Below are positions 34,086 through 46,450 of a stretch of 64,000 nucleotides of DNA, piece by piece. The stretch lies in NCBI GenBank assembly GCA_029851415.1, contig CM056742.1, forward strand, positions 54,662,954-54,726,953, given 5' to 3'. Below the pieces are notes generated by a model that saw only the letters and a list, made by a program, of their open reading frames with translations, was not told the origin of the DNA and ran no database searches. This DNA is from Eretmocerus hayati (taxonomy: Eukaryota; Arthropoda; Insecta; Hymenoptera; Aphelinidae). Both the position numbers and the translations under genes were made by a program. The stretch's first letter is position 1. Each line of letters begins with the position of its first letter.

Positions 34086-35470
34086 CTAATCATAAAAAAT
34101 TTCTTGATATACTACATTAGTGGTGTACACATGATGCTTAGGAGTAACTTCTTTGGATTGTTGATTCGATGGAATTTGAATTTTGTTTACTCGAGCACTA
34201 TTTTTCATCAGAATTTTCAATTTATCTCTTGAGGTAACTCTCAAAAGAGCAATATATAATGGCCCTTGAGCGAATACTGGGGCCGGCAAATATATTCCTA
34301 CAGTGTCGAATGATTGTCCTTGAGATTTATTAATAGTTATCGCAAATCCTATCCTAATTGGAAATTGTCCACGCACCATCGAAAAAGTAATCTCATTTTT
34401 TGAAGGTTTAATATTGATCCTTGGGATAAATATCATGTCACCTTTATTTTTTCCATTGATAATCTTCGCGAGAATGACATGTGGTTTTAATCCCAAGACA
34501 ATCATACGTGTACCATTACACGAACCAGTGTGTGAGTTTAAATTTCTTTGTAACATTATAATGGTACCTATCTTCAATTTCTACTGGAAGGGAGGTAAAC
34601 CTTTAGGTGTTATAGAATTCATGTACTCAAGAGAAATTGAATTGCCAAAATGGTCAGATTCTTCGTCTTCTATAAAGTCAATTGCTTTGTATTCTACATA
34701 ATCATTGATTTTTAAAACATCGTCATTTCGAGGAGAAAGAATAACTTTTAAACTCGAAGAATCATTGAGTGAATCGATTTTGTCTCCGTAAATGGAATTT
34801 ATCAGATCATCTTCAATGACAAATTGATTTGGAATTTGAACGCAATTATTATCGATCTCGAATTCTGTCAGATTACAATTTTCACCCACATCAAGAAGCC
34901 ATTGTTTAAATTGACCATCATCCCCAGTCACACGAATATTTTCTCTCAAACTAACTTTCAAAGAACTTGACCACAATACACTGTGTTTGACACATGTATT
35001 CACAATTCGTGACCGAGTACCACGATGGACTATTGGGGGAATTTGTCGAAAATAACCTGCAACTACTAATGTTATTCCGCCAAATGGACGTGCATTAGAG
35101 TGAAGATCTGGAAACAGTTTGCTTACTGCTTCAAATGCATACTAACTCACCATCGAAATTTCATCCCAAATAAGAACACGAATAGTTCGTAGATAATCTG
35201 CGTACGAAGAATCCGTCATAATATGACATGTTATACCCTCGTGTAGATCAATAGGTAATTTGAATCCTGATGAAGCAGTTTTGCTATCGATGAGTTAATT
35301 TGAAGCAATTCCCATCCATGCAACTGAAAATACTGGAATACTTTTCTCTTCACAATATTTGATCAAAGTATTTATAAGAAAACTTTTTCCACTCCCACCT
35401 GTTTCATCAATTGAGATGAGATTTTCATCAATGACGTGTTCAAAAGATTGCCGAATAGTTTCAAAATAGT
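34086..35470 (-). pseudogene. Helitron PIF1-like helicase, C-terminal part
   Basis: Walker A is GGSGKS (35382-35399) in LISIDETGGSGKSFLINTL. Walker B is LIWDEISMVS, followed by PFGGITLVVAGYFRQIPP. The late motif FAITINKSQGQSFDTVGIYL precedes the C-terminus. This is a superfamily 1 helicase that unwinds DNA during rolling-circle transposition (family knowledge). In-frame stops occur after GIASN, after EISMVS and after GLPPFQ. The 5' part of the domain lies 11 kb away at 46.6-46.8 kb. Confidence 0.87.
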
Positions 35471-36240
35471 ATATTACGCAACTAGGGAGTAAAGTGGATC
35501 TTTTACTCCCGGGTATGGATTATCGCTGAGGCGAAGCCGAGATAAACACACGGGAGTTTGAGGCCCACATTTACTCCTGAGTAGCATATGTTATTTTTTT
35601 AGCCTAGTGAGACTAAAGCACGCCCCCCCTCATCCACCCATTTGCTCCTGGCATTGAGACAGGAAACTCGGGATGTTTACTGATGTAGGGTAGAAGGACG
35701 GGGTCCGGGGCAGAGCCGCGGCGGGGGCGGAGCCTGACTGAAAAAAACTGAGAAAAAATTCTGAAAATGGTATTTAGTATTCAGTATTTAGTATTTATTT
35801 AGGAAAATTCACGTGCCTGATGGCCCGATAAGAACATATACATATACAATTGAAAAGAAGAATATATATATTAGGGTGGTCCTTATTTCCCAAGTTTCAC
35901 AGATCCTTTCTCCCCCCCCCCCCCTCTGGATACCTTCTTTGAGCCGAAAAAACACGGGGAAAATTTTCCCCGAGCCCCTAGAGAGTGATTTAATAGTGCC
36001 TCAAAGAGCATCTTGCTTTGAAACTCAAGTAAAAAATGACGCTTTTTGTGATTTTTCTGTCCCCATATTCGAGCTCTTGAAACTTAGTGTTTCTTCGCGA
36101 ATGTGAAAGTGGGGATACATGTTCTCACGTAAAATTTGATGCTGAATCGGATTGTATCGTGACATTTGAACTAGGATGCCACCCAATACTCGCAAATTGC
36201 GTTTTCCGACGCGGAAAACATTCTTAGCGCGACTTTTTCA

Positions 36241-36850
36241 TCTCATTCGAGTGTCTCAGGCGTCACTCACTCTCTCAAGATTAATCTAAACCACCTAATT
36301 TCATGTACAAAAACCCGCTGGATTGGAATCCATTGTTATTTACCAGGTATAATGTCGCCTAACTTGAGAAGAATGTGTTTTTCCACCAAGGAAGCTACCT
36401 AAGCTCATCTTTCACGCGGGAATCGAGTATCTCAGGCGTCACTCACCTTCTCGAGATTGATCTTAACGACCTGATTCCATGTAAAAAACCACGCTGAATC
36501 AAAATTCATCGTTATTTCTCAGGTACAACGACGCTCAACGTGAGAAAAATCCGTTTTTCCACTGAGAAAGCACCCTAAGCGCGTCTATCACGCGGGAATC
36601 AAGTGTCTCAGGCTTCACTCACTTCCTCGAGATTGATCTTAATGACCTGATCCCATGTAAAAACCACGTTGAATCGAAATTCATTATCATTTCTCAGTAA
36701 CAACAATGCCTAACGTGGAACAAATGCGTTTTTCCACCCAGAAAGCATCCTAAGCGCATCTTCCGCCCCCGAATTGAGTGTTTCAGGCGTCACTCACTCT
36801 CTCGAGACTAATGTGAATTGACCAAAATGTCTCTTCCGTTCGATTCGAGG
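36241..36850 (+). repeat. Left-arm array of 176-bp tandem repeats
   Basis: Landmark TCTCAGGCGTCACTCAC at about 36255, 36431, 36607 and 36782 (spacings 176, 176, 175), then a decayed fifth copy near 36853. Each unit holds GAGATTGATCTTAACGACCT-like sequence and a CACGCGGGAAT block. Confidence 0.9.
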
Positions 36851-38390
36851 GTCTCAGCAGTCACTGACTCACGTAGGAATGGTCAGAACGTTCCAAATCC
36901 ATGCCAAATCAGAGTTCACCATCATTCCTGCCGTAAAATTGGTCCCTGTAAAGAGACCTAAGGGAGAGTTCCTGCCAAAATCGAAAAACTGTCTCACTTG
37001 GCCTCATATGGGATTTTCGGGATCCGTGACAAACTCTCTTCACAACCATTCCTAAAGGCGCTCACTATCGTATGAAGATCTAGGCTGAATCGAATTCGTC
37101 AATGGCGTCTTGTTGAAATCACCTCCAATCAGTGCGAGATAAAAGTATCTCGTACGAAAACGTCTATGCACTCCGGCCGCCTAATCCAGAAAGAGATCAA
37201 TCGGGCTTACTCTAACCCAACTCTCACGGGTAAGGTCTCTATCTCACGCGAAGACTGTAGCGCCCCTTGCTCGTGCGTTGCGGCCGGTCATCGAACCAAA
37301 CCTTACACGCTTCGCAATCCTAGCATTTTATGTGAAAATGGGATCCTATAGCCGCTCTAGTAGTCCAGGCCCTGCTCCCAGCCTTTTGTCAGCGTCGATT
37401 CACGTCAGTCGTTTTGGCAGTTAACGACGAGCAACGTCAAGCTGTCATGAAATTTTAGTGAGTTGCGAATAAGTAGGTCCCTGGGGAACCGATCGAGATT
37501 CTGGAATCACAATGCTTCCCTAAATTACTCTCTGGTATACTTTCAAGTCTGAATCCATGTCGAATCTGACTATACAAAAGAGTCTTATGCTGTGACCATG
37601 ATTTCTAGAGCCAAAATATACCAGAATAGTATATTATGATACAAGGGCGCAAACGATGGTTTTCGCAGTTCGAGTGACTTTTTTAGGCCCGAACCGCAGA
37701 TGAGGGTCTAAATAGTCATGAGAAGGAGGGAATCATTGCGCCCGAGTAACATACTATGTTTTTTGATCTTCTGTGAGCAAATGGGAAGCGAAAAACAGTG
37801 TGCAAATTACTCATTTGCGCACAGATGATCAAAAACCCAGTTACATTCTATACAGCTAAGTTTAACAAGGGATAAAAAACAGTATCCAGATGCAAGTGAG
37901 ATGACCGTTCTGAAAAAGATGAGGGTCGAAGAGGAAAGATCTTCATAATTCTATGAGTCGAGGACTCGTGTTATGTTGTTAACTTGAGTCACTCGATATC
38001 TCCACTCTTGTTTATAAATGCATCTCCCTAGTCAAAGCGTGATGAAGAGGATCGACTATCCCATCCGAATCAGATATCGTAAACTTTTTTTTCCAATAGG
38101 TGCCTGAGGTGTAAATCCTTTTGACTCATGATATCCCTATTTGTGTCGAGTGTCAAAATGTTCTGGTGGAGAATGATGACTGAGTTCTTTAAGAATCACA
38201 ATGGTTTGTAGGGACTTTGAGCTGGCTCTCAAATTGACTTGGTTGATTCCAGACTTTTTATGAATTTTACCCAGGAATTCGTCATCTTTCGTAGATCTCG
38301 GTGCATTCTGGAGGAAAAACGGATTTTTTCACGTTAAGCGTCGTTGTACTCAAAAAATAACGATGAATTCGTAGATTCTTACATAAAATC

Positions 38391-39140
38391 AGGTCGTTTA
38401 GATCAATCTCGAGAGAGTAAGTGACGCCTGAGACACTCGATTCCCGCGTGAAAGATGAGCTTAGGGTGCTTCCTTGGTGGGAAAACACATCTTTCTCACG
38501 TTAGGCGACATTATACCCAGGAAATAAGGATGAATTCTAATTCAGCGTGTTTTTTACATGAAATTAGGTCATTCGTATTGATCCCGAGAGAATGAGTGAC
38601 GCCTGAGACACTCGATTCGGGCGTGGAAGACTCGCTTAAGGTACTCTCTCGGTGGAAAAAAGCATTTTTCTCACGTTAGGCGACATTATACCCAGGAAAT
38701 AAGGATGAATTCTAATTCAACGTGTTTTTTTACATGGAATTAGGTCATTCGTATTAATCTCGAGAGAGTGAATGACGCCTGAGACACTCGATTCGGGCGT
38801 GGAAGACTCGCTTAAGGTACTTTCTCGGTTGAAAAACGCATCTTCCTCACGTTAGGCGACATTATACCCAGGAAATAAGGATGAATTCTAATCCAACGTG
38901 TTATTTCACATGGAATTAGGTCATTCGTATTAATCTCGAGAGAGTGAGTGACGCCTGAGACACTCTATTCGGGCGTGAAAGACTCGCTTAAGGTGCTTTC
39001 TCGGTGGAAAAACGCATTTTCTCACGTTGGGCCACATTCTACCTAAGAAATAACGATGGATTCTAATTCAGCGTCTTTTTTCACATGAAAATAGGTGGTT
39101 TAGATAAATCTTGAGGGAGTAAGTGACGCCTGAGACACTC
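38391..39140 (-). repeat. Right-arm array of 176-bp tandem repeats, inverse of the left
   Basis: Landmark GACGCCTGAGACACTC at 38423, 38598, 38774, 38950 and 39125 (spacings 175, 176, 176, 175): five copies against four clear ones on the left. The inner copies resemble each other more than they resemble the left-arm copies, which suggests local homogenisation or unequal exchange. Confidence 0.9.
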
Positions 39141-39855
39141 GAATGAGATGAAAAAGTCGCGCTAAAAATGTTTTCCGCGTCGGAAAACGCAACTTACGAG
39201 TATTGGGTGGCATCCTAGTTCAAATGTCACGATAAAATTCGATTCAGCATCATATTTTACGTGGGAACATGTATCCCCACTTTTACATTCGCGAATAAAC
39301 ACTGAGTTTCAAGAACTCGAACATAGGGACAGAAAAATCACAAAAAGCGTTATTTTTTACTTGAGTTTCAAAGCAAGATGCTCTTTGAGGCACTATGAAA
39401 TCACTCTCTAGGGGCTCGGGGAAAATTTTCCCCATGTTTTTTCGGCTCAAAGAAGGTATCCAGAGGGGGGGGGGAGAAAGGATATGTGAAACTTGGGAAA
39501 TAAGGACCACCCTAATATATATATAAATGATACAATAGTAAACAAGGCGAGAACGAATATAATAGAATATAAAAATAAAAATTTCAGAATTGTAGAAAGG
39601 TAAGATATCACAGTAAGAGAGCTGAGAAATATGAGTCAAATCACAACTCAACATAGAAATCTCTGCAACATTTGTGAGCTAGGAGTTACACAGAATTTTG
39701 ATCTTAGACTTGAATGTAATATCACTCATTTCACAGACATCGTTAGGTAGAGAATTCCACGCTTTTAGACACCTACAAAGGACAGAGTTTGATCCAGTTT
39801 TTGACATGTAAGAAAGATTTCTGAAAAATGAAGTTTGCCTAGTGCTGTAGTGAGA

Positions 39856-42800
39856 TTAGTCGATACTTGGGATCAATTTGATGAAAAATTTGAAAAAGAG
39901 TAAATCATTATAGTCGTGAAGACTTTGGATTGTATGAATATTAAAGTGTTCATACAGGTGATCATAATTGTGATCAAAGCGATCAAAGTTCATCCTACAT
40001 TTGAAAGCAAGATACCTTAAAAATCTGTGATTCATTTTCTCCAAGTCATACTTCAAGTAATCAACGTGAGGACGCCAAATACTAGATGCAAAACCAAGTT
40101 TGGGTTTGACAAGTGACGAGAAAAGATATTTTATACAATTGATATTATTAAAGTCAGTGGTCATTCTCTTGATGAAACCCAAGGTTCTACTACCAGCATC
40201 TATAATATCCTCAACGTGATCCCTGAAAGACAACTTAGAGTCAAAGATTACCCCAAGGTCTTTCACTTTCTGAACCCTAACAAGCTGTTCAGAACACATA
40301 TCGTAATTGAAAGAAATGAGATTATGATTACGAACAAAGCTCATGACATGGCACTTTTTGACATTTAATTTTAGTTTGTTAATGCGAGCCCATTCAACCA
40401 AAACATCCAGATCTTTTTGTAGTTCGGAACAATCAAGAACACTCTGTACTCGGATATAGATTTTGACGTCATCAGCATAGACTAGGACAGAACAATATTT
40501 CATAATACTTGTAAGATCGTTTATAAAAATGATAAATAATATAGGACCTAGATGAGAACCTTGGGGAACACCAGATGTAGATTCATAGAGATCAGAGACT
40601 GAATTATTCAGTCTCACAGATTGTTTGCGATCAGTAAGATATGAGGCAATCCAATCAATGAGCTCAGGGCAAAATTTATAGTTATATAGCTTATTAATAA
40701 GGATACCATGGTCAACTGAGTCAAAAGCTTTGGAGAAATCAGTATATACAGCATCAACTTGATCAAAATTTTCAAGGCAACTTGTTATAAAATCAGTGTA
40801 TATAGCAAGATTGGAAACTACTGATCTTCCTCGCACAAACCCATGTTGTTCTTGAGCGAGAAATTGTAGGAAATAGTCATATACTTTATGAGACATTATG
40901 GCATCAAAAATTTTAGAAAAGACACTAGAAATAGGAATCGGTCTATAATTTGTAACATCAAAATGGTCACCAGATTTAAAAATAGGAGTAACATATGATA
41001 GCGTCCATTTACTTGGGAAAATTCTCTGTCGGATTGATGTGTTGAATAGTAAACACAAAGGCTTGATTAGTACACCACACAAATTCTTCACAAATACTGA
41101 GGGAATACCATCTGAGCCCGCAGAGTTAGATTCTTTGATGGAATTTATAACATTCAAAATCTCATTTCCTATGATAACTAAATCAATATCATTATGTATA
41201 TGAGTCATTCTGGAGCAAGCTGGACAAAACCGTCACCAGGGGGGTCTGGGAAAATTCCGCAAAGATTTTTTTCCATTAGTACTATGTTGAAATAGTACGA
41301 AAAAAATTTTTTCAGATTTTTTCGGCCCCCCCTGTGGGCCCCAGGGCCCATGAGAGGGCTATTTTAGGCCCTTTTTTAGCCTATCCTAGGAAAATCATAG
41401 TTCCAACGCAATTCAATATTTTTCAACGTACTTGGGCGCATTTTTCTCGTCAAGACTAGTACTTTTGAAAAAAAAATTGTCCAAGGCCACTCACTGAGCC
41501 TGACGACTTCTGCAAGCTAATTATTGAGAGCAAATTTTAGCGATTTTTGGGCCTGCTTCAAAGCGATCTAGCTCCTACTAGACTTGTGATAATCGACTTC
41601 TGCAGGTGGTCATTTTAAAGGTCTTGAAAAAACCTACAATTTGCCCACCTGCAGAAGTCGATTATCGTACTTTTTATAGGAGCTATAGCCGATACAAGTT
41701 GAGCTATTTACGAAAAAGTCGAAAATTCAGGACTCGATTCCAAAAATATATCTTAATTTTTTTTCACGAAACTTGTGCGAAAATGTCCTTTCAGACATCT
41801 ACTTTCAGTAAAAAAAATTTGGCGGAGGTTATTTTTTTTTATTTTTTTTGCCGAGCGTTACAAAATGCCGCATTTCGTGGTTTTAGCAAAAACGGCATCT
41901 TTGAACACGGTCACATATGCTCCCATCTGGACTGATGTGCACCAATCTGTGTGAAAGTACTCCCCAAAGTACCCCCCAGTACGTGTAAGAAGTTGCGGGG
42001 ACGAGCCTCCACCCAGGAGCGAGCTGTAGGTTCTATTCACCGTGTCCAAAATAGGCATTATTTTGGCTATTCGAGCGTAAGCGACTTAGAGCATGATTTT
42101 ACTCGTTCTGGCTTACAAATGAGATAATGGGCTAGAATGAGGATCCAAACATATTTTTCCGACTCACAATGACCATCTGAACACAATTCCGAGGTCAGTT
42201 TGGCTCTAGAATGTCGTCTAGTGCCTCAACGGTGTCAGAACCCGTCAACAGAATCTAAGTTGTTGAGGGGCAGAGGGACGACTATTTAGAGCAAAACCGA
42301 CCTCGGAATTGTGTTCAGATGGTCATTGTGAGTCGGAAAAATATGTTTGGATCCTCATTCTAGCCCATTATCTCATTTGTAAGCCAGAACGAGTAAAATC
42401 ATGCTCTAAGTCGCTTACGCTCGAATAGCCAAAATAATGCCTATTTTTGACACGGCAAATAGAACCTACAGCTCGCTCCTGGCTGAAGGCTCGTCCCCGC
42501 AACTTCTCACACGTACTTGGGGGTACTTTAGGGAGTACTTTCACACAGATTGGTGCACATCAGTCCAGATGGGAGCATATGTGACCGTGGTCGATGATGC
42601 CGTTTTTGCTAAAACCACGAAATGCGGCATTTGGTAATGCTCGGCAAGAAAAATAAAAAAAAATAACCTCCGCCAAATTTTTTTCACTGAAAGGAGATGT
42701 CTGAAAGGACATTTTCGCACAAGTTTCGTGAAAAAAAATTAAGATATATTTTTGGAATCGAGTCCTGAATTTTCGACTTTTTCGTAAATAGCTCAACTTG

Positions 42801-44575
42801 TATCGGCTATAGCTCCTATAAAAAGTACGATAATCGACTTCTGCAGGTAGGCAAATTGTAGGTTTTTTCAAGACCTTTAAAATGACCACCTGCAGAAGTC
42901 GATTATCACAAGTCTAGTAGGAGCTAGATCGCTTTGAAGCAGGCCCAAAAATCGCTAAAATTTGCTCTCAATAATTAGCTTGCAGAAGTCGTCAGGCTCA
43001 GTGAGTGGCCTTGGACAATTTTTTTTTCAAAAGTACTAGTCTTGACGAGAAAAATGCGCCCAAGTACGTTGAAAAATATTGAATTGCGTTGGAACTATGA
43101 TTTTCCTAGGATAGGCTAAAAAAGGGCCTAAAATAGCCCTCTCATGGGCCCTGGGGCCCACAGGGGGGGCCGAAAAAATCTGAAAAAATTTTTTTCGTAC
43201 TATTTCAACATAGTACTAATGGAAAAAAATCTTTGCGGAATTTTCCCAGACCCCCCTGGTGACGGTTTTGTCCAGCTTGCTCCAGAATGACTCATATAGT
43301 CTTGAGAGAGTAATTTGGTTATTGGGTTAGACCCAGAGTAAAAACTACCGAAGTAAGTTGCAAATAAATTAGAAGTTTCAGAATCATTTGGAGAGGTCTT
43401 TCTTTGGAATCTAACTTTGTCGGGAATACTGTTATCAATTCTACATCTATTAACATGTGACCAGAAAGCTTCGATATTCTTCAATATATTATCCTGCACA
43501 TTCTGAAGGTATTCCTTGTGGAGAGATCTAGATAAACGAATGCACTGAGCCCTAAGTTTCTTAAATACTATGTAATCATTGGGATTATTACTCTGAATCC
43601 AGTTAGCGTGGGCGGACACCTTATCACCTATAAGATCAATAAGAGCTTTGTTGAACCAAACAGGATATTCCTTTGAAGCAGGTTTCTTCCCAAGAGGGAC
43701 ATGTTTATCCATGCAGTCATTCAAAAGGCTATAATTAGAATCAATAGAATTTTCAATATTATTGTTGTCAAAGTAAGTATCCCAATCAGTGTCACACAGA
43801 GACTCATTAATAGCAGCGTAGTCTGCTTTGAAAAATTTTCTATTCAAAACTTCACAAGTATTCTTAGAGTCACTAGAAAAATTATCAAGATCACAGGAAA
43901 ACAAAGCAGGTACGTGGTGTTGATCAGTTTCAAGAAGGTGTTCAAAATCAGCAATATGTTGTACTAGCCCTTTGGTGGAGAAGAGCAAATCTAAACTATA
44001 GGCCTTAGAGTGGTGACTAGGGAAACATTCACATAGGTCCAGCATCGAGAGTTCAGAAGAGATGTAGTGGCGGCGTCCCTTAATCCAGGAGAAATGTAGT
44101 CAGATAATTGGGCACTGATATTGTCACCGTCCATCCATCTCATATTTCTTAGAATATAGTCACCAAAAAGTAGTAACTTTGTGGAGGGGTGTTCTCTGAC
44201 TAAATTAGTAACTATGGTCCTTATATTTGTCACTATTTGATCCTGGAGGAATGTAAGTACACCCAACTATGCACTGAACTTTAGATACAGATAATTGAAC
44301 AAAGACATGCTCTACATTGATTGAGACTGGCCAGATACGTTGAGATGATAAATCATTCTTGACTGCTATTAGAACACCTCCACCTATCTTTGATTAACTA
44401 GTGTTTGAATTTCTATCCATGCGGTACACACAAAAACCATCTAGTCCAAGCTCGTCATCGGTGATATTAGACAGCTATGTTTCAGTGAGAATAAATATGT
44501 CTGGTTGAGGTGAGAGACTGTGTCAGGAATGTCTAAGAGATGATAATTTGCTATTTATGCCCCCAGCATTCTGGT
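39856..44575 (-). pseudogene. LINE ORF2: endonuclease and reverse transcriptase, interrupted
   Basis: The N-terminal endonuclease (about 44575-44050) is degraded by stops and frameshifts but still shows ILTET*LSN, GGGVLIAVKN and CTYIPPGS; 44045-43294 keeps an open frame (HHSKAYSLDLLFS, then linker). The palindrome at 41202-43293 interrupts it. Removing that element and one ATAT joins LLSQDY to IHNDIDLVIIGNE in frame. The RT is open from 41201 to the stop at 39856: FVRGRSVVSNL, VYTDFSKAFDSVDH, GVPQGSHLGPILF and the catalytic YADD (40468-40479). The style is CR1/Jockey. It is not functional because of the endonuclease damage and the insertion. Confidence 0.88.
41202..43293. mobile_element. 2.1-kb foldback element, GAGTCATTCTGGAGC ends, 4-bp ATAT duplication
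   Basis: Ends GAGTCATTCTGGAGCAAGC and its inverse, flanked by ATAT (41198-41201 and 43294-43297). Arms of about 1.01 kb (41202-42214 and 42277-43293) match nearly perfectly, leaving a core of about 60 bp that is itself partly symmetric. Each arm carries its own hairpin of about 80 bp (41588-41668 and 42828-42905: GATAATCGACTTCTGCAGG and its inverse). No coding capacity. It splits the LINE RT, and excision restores the frame. Confidence 0.95.
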
Positions 44576-44581
44576 AATATA

Positions 44582-45802
44582 TTATGATTTTTCTGGATCT
44601 TGATTTCCTTGAGAGTTTTTTGGGTCAACTTTTGAGGCATCAACTAATTGAGGAACTTTGTTGACGAATTTTATAGTCATAGGGTTGTTGGGGAAACGGT
44701 TGTTATGTTCTTGTAACTTATGGCGCAACTCTGCCATGTACTTCCTCTGACTTTCAGTTAAATCAGCAGCTGCCTTAACAGGATCAGGAAGTTTGAACTT
44801 ATTCTCCAGTACACACAAAGCTTGATTGAAAGTAGCAAAGGTTATGATAATTGGTCGAGTCTTGCCTTCTACAAATTTCCCCAGCCTCTTACAAATAAAG
44901 GTGGAGGACTCCAACGACACATCAATTTTGGAGAGATATTCACTGACTGTTACATCATCTTGAATAGATACACCATCAGGCACATTAAACAGAATAATAT
45001 TATTCTGTATTTTGTAACTTTCAGTTACTTCAGAGAAGATTTCTTCAGTATGTAATAACTGAGAAGAGTTTGAGGCAGATGAAGAGAATTGGGCATTCAC
45101 TTCTGCAAACTGAGACTTCAACTGCAACAAATCTTCTTTGACATTGATTATATTAGATGAACATTCCTCGAGTCTTGCTCTATCAATCTTGAGAGCGTCA
45201 ACTGCATCTTCTACTTTCTTGATTCTGTCCTCAAATTTAGAAACACTATCTTGAATACTAATGATGGAGGACTTTACATCAGCAAGCTCATTCTTCAATG
45301 TTTGCTCCATATCATTTTTGGAATCACTGATCTTTTGAGTCAGATCAGACTTCATCTCAGAAAGTTTACCAAAAAGCTCACCCAGTAAGGAAGTTTGCAT
45401 ATTAAGAAATTCACCTTCTAGTGAGCTGATCAGACCTTTGGGTAAGCTATTGGCATCACCACCAACACCAGAGCCAGTATTGTTCTTAGGTTGCACATTG
45501 ATGTTCTTATTAGTACCATTCGAAGCCTTCGGAGAGGGCAAAAGTTGGCTATTATTTTGTTCGGGTGGCTTTGATTGCATAAAACAACACTGGAAAACAC
45601 CTATCTTACTTGACACACATCTTATTGCACATGCTTGATCATACACATTTGAACACTTTTTACATGCATATCCATATACACATGGATCTTTGCAGTGTGC
45701 ACAGTATTGATTGTTAAATTTTGCAACAGACAGAGAATTCAGCCATTGCACAGTAGATTGCCGGGTGATCTTCTTATTGTTGTTATCATTCATGTTGTTC
45801 AT
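44582..45802 (-). CDS. LINE ORF1: zinc-finger, coiled-coil RNA-binding protein
   Basis: 406 residues, uninterrupted, starting MNNMNDNNNKKITRQSTVQW. An N-terminal cysteine-rich PHD-like finger (CAHCKDPCVYGYACKKC, then C...CC) is followed by a Ser/Asn-rich linker and about 120 residues of coiled coil (LLGELFGKLSEMKSDL through DALKIDRARLEE). The C-terminal domain resembles the RNA-recognition block of CR1/Jockey ORF1 proteins (NNIILFNVPDG, ICKRLGK, RPIIITF, LTESQRKYMAEL). It would bind LINE RNA as a multimer (family knowledge). It stops at 44582, and ORF2 sequence begins at once. This is the only intact protein gene of this LINE copy. Confidence 0.85.
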   Translation of the reverse strand: MNNMNDNNNKKITRQSTVQWLNSLSVAKFNNQYCAHCKDPCVYGYACKKCSNVYDQACAIRCVSSKIGVFQCCFMQSKPPEQNNSQLLPSPKASNGTNKNINVQPKNNTGSGVGGDANSLPKGLISSLEGEFLNMQTSLLGELFGKLSEMKSDLTQKISDSKNDMEQTLKNELADVKSSIISIQDSVSKFEDRIKKVEDAVDALKIDRARLEECSSNIINVKEDLLQLKSQFAEVNAQFSSSASNSSQLLHTEEIFSEVTESYKIQNNIILFNVPDGVSIQDDVTVSEYLSKIDVSLESSTFICKRLGKFVEGKTRPIIITFATFNQALCVLENKFKLPDPVKAAADLTESQRKYMAELRHKLQEHNNRFPNNPMTIKFVNKVPQLVDASKVDPKNSQGNQDPEKS

Positions 45803-46390
45803 TGTACAACTTGAGTCTTAGGTTATACACAGATGGCAATAGGCACAGATCAGACCACTTTTTCTTTCAACTCAAACAACAACAATACTCAACGTATTGA
45901 GATACTGATTAACTCAAAATGAAGACCATCAATACAGAAATAACAATATATAACAGTTCCACACACTACAAACAGAGATTATCGATAATTTGAAGTAAAA
46001 GACGGAGCAACGAACAACAGTTGATGCAAAGCGCGGGCTCATTTCTAAATGGTCTAAAAAAAGTTTCCTTTTTCCAAGTTCATACTGATTTTGCTTAGTT
46101 TTGAACTAAAATTGATTCTATATTACGTTTTTATTTAATCTCGTACAATCAAATTTTCGAATGATATCCACAAAGGTCCTTCATTGATCGAAAAAAAACT
46201 CGCGATAGCAGACAACAACATTATACCGCATGCATCTGCTAATGCGAGTGCCGATGTGCGCATGCTCATATCGCGGGCCGCGCGTTGTCTCTCCATTGTC
46301 ATCCCCACTCTCTATTCCTCTCTCTCCGTTACTCATAAGGTACCATGTGTGAGTTATGTAGAGGTATACGTCCATCTCAACCATCTCCCT

Positions 46391-46450
46391 CCGTAGCGCA
46401 GTCGATAGGCTACTCGACTGTAACGCGAAAGGCTGGGGTTCGAATCCCAC
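46391..46450 (+). promoter_or_regulatory. tRNA-like Pol III promoter (A and B boxes)
   Basis: A-box-like TAGCGCAGTCGA at 46394-46405 and a perfect B box GGTTCGAATCC at 46437-46447. An anticodon-like loop CTGTAAC between them would read GTA. The stems are poor and the 3' acceptor strand does not pair with CCCTCCG, so this is a tRNA-derived SINE head or decayed tRNA-like sequence, not a tRNA gene. Confidence 0.65.

Larger units (their letters stand above)
35874..39512. mobile_element. 3.6-kb foldback element with mirrored 176-bp repeat arrays
   Basis: Ends GGGTGGTCCTTATTTCCC and its inverse, inside a TA-rich target (TATAT...TA|GGGTGG, CCACCC|TATATA), so a TA duplication is likely but not unique. 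The outer arms (about 35874-36240 and 39140-39512) match closely. Inside each arm is an array of about 176-bp tandem repeats in opposite orientation. The central 1.4 kb (about 36850-38260) is less symmetric. No protein gene is supported. It sits in the LINE 3' UTR. Confidence 0.88.
35770..46040 (-). mobile_element. CR1/Jockey-like LINE split by two giant palindromes
   Basis: ORF1 (45802-44582), ORF2 (about 44575-39856) and a 3' UTR that resumes below 35873 with GGGCCATCAGGCACGTGAA followed by a TAAATAAATACTAAATAC-type tail, as in insect CR1/Jockey-like LINEs. Palindromes at 41202-43293 (in ORF2) and 35874-39512 (in the AT-rich 3' UTR) are later arrivals. The 5' end near 46040 is approximate, and no flanking duplication was found. 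Confidence 0.8.

Noticed and set aside
46391..46450. Functional tRNA-Tyr (GTA) gene
   Set aside because: The anticodon loop is suggestive, but the acceptor stem does not pair and the anticodon stem has two mismatches.
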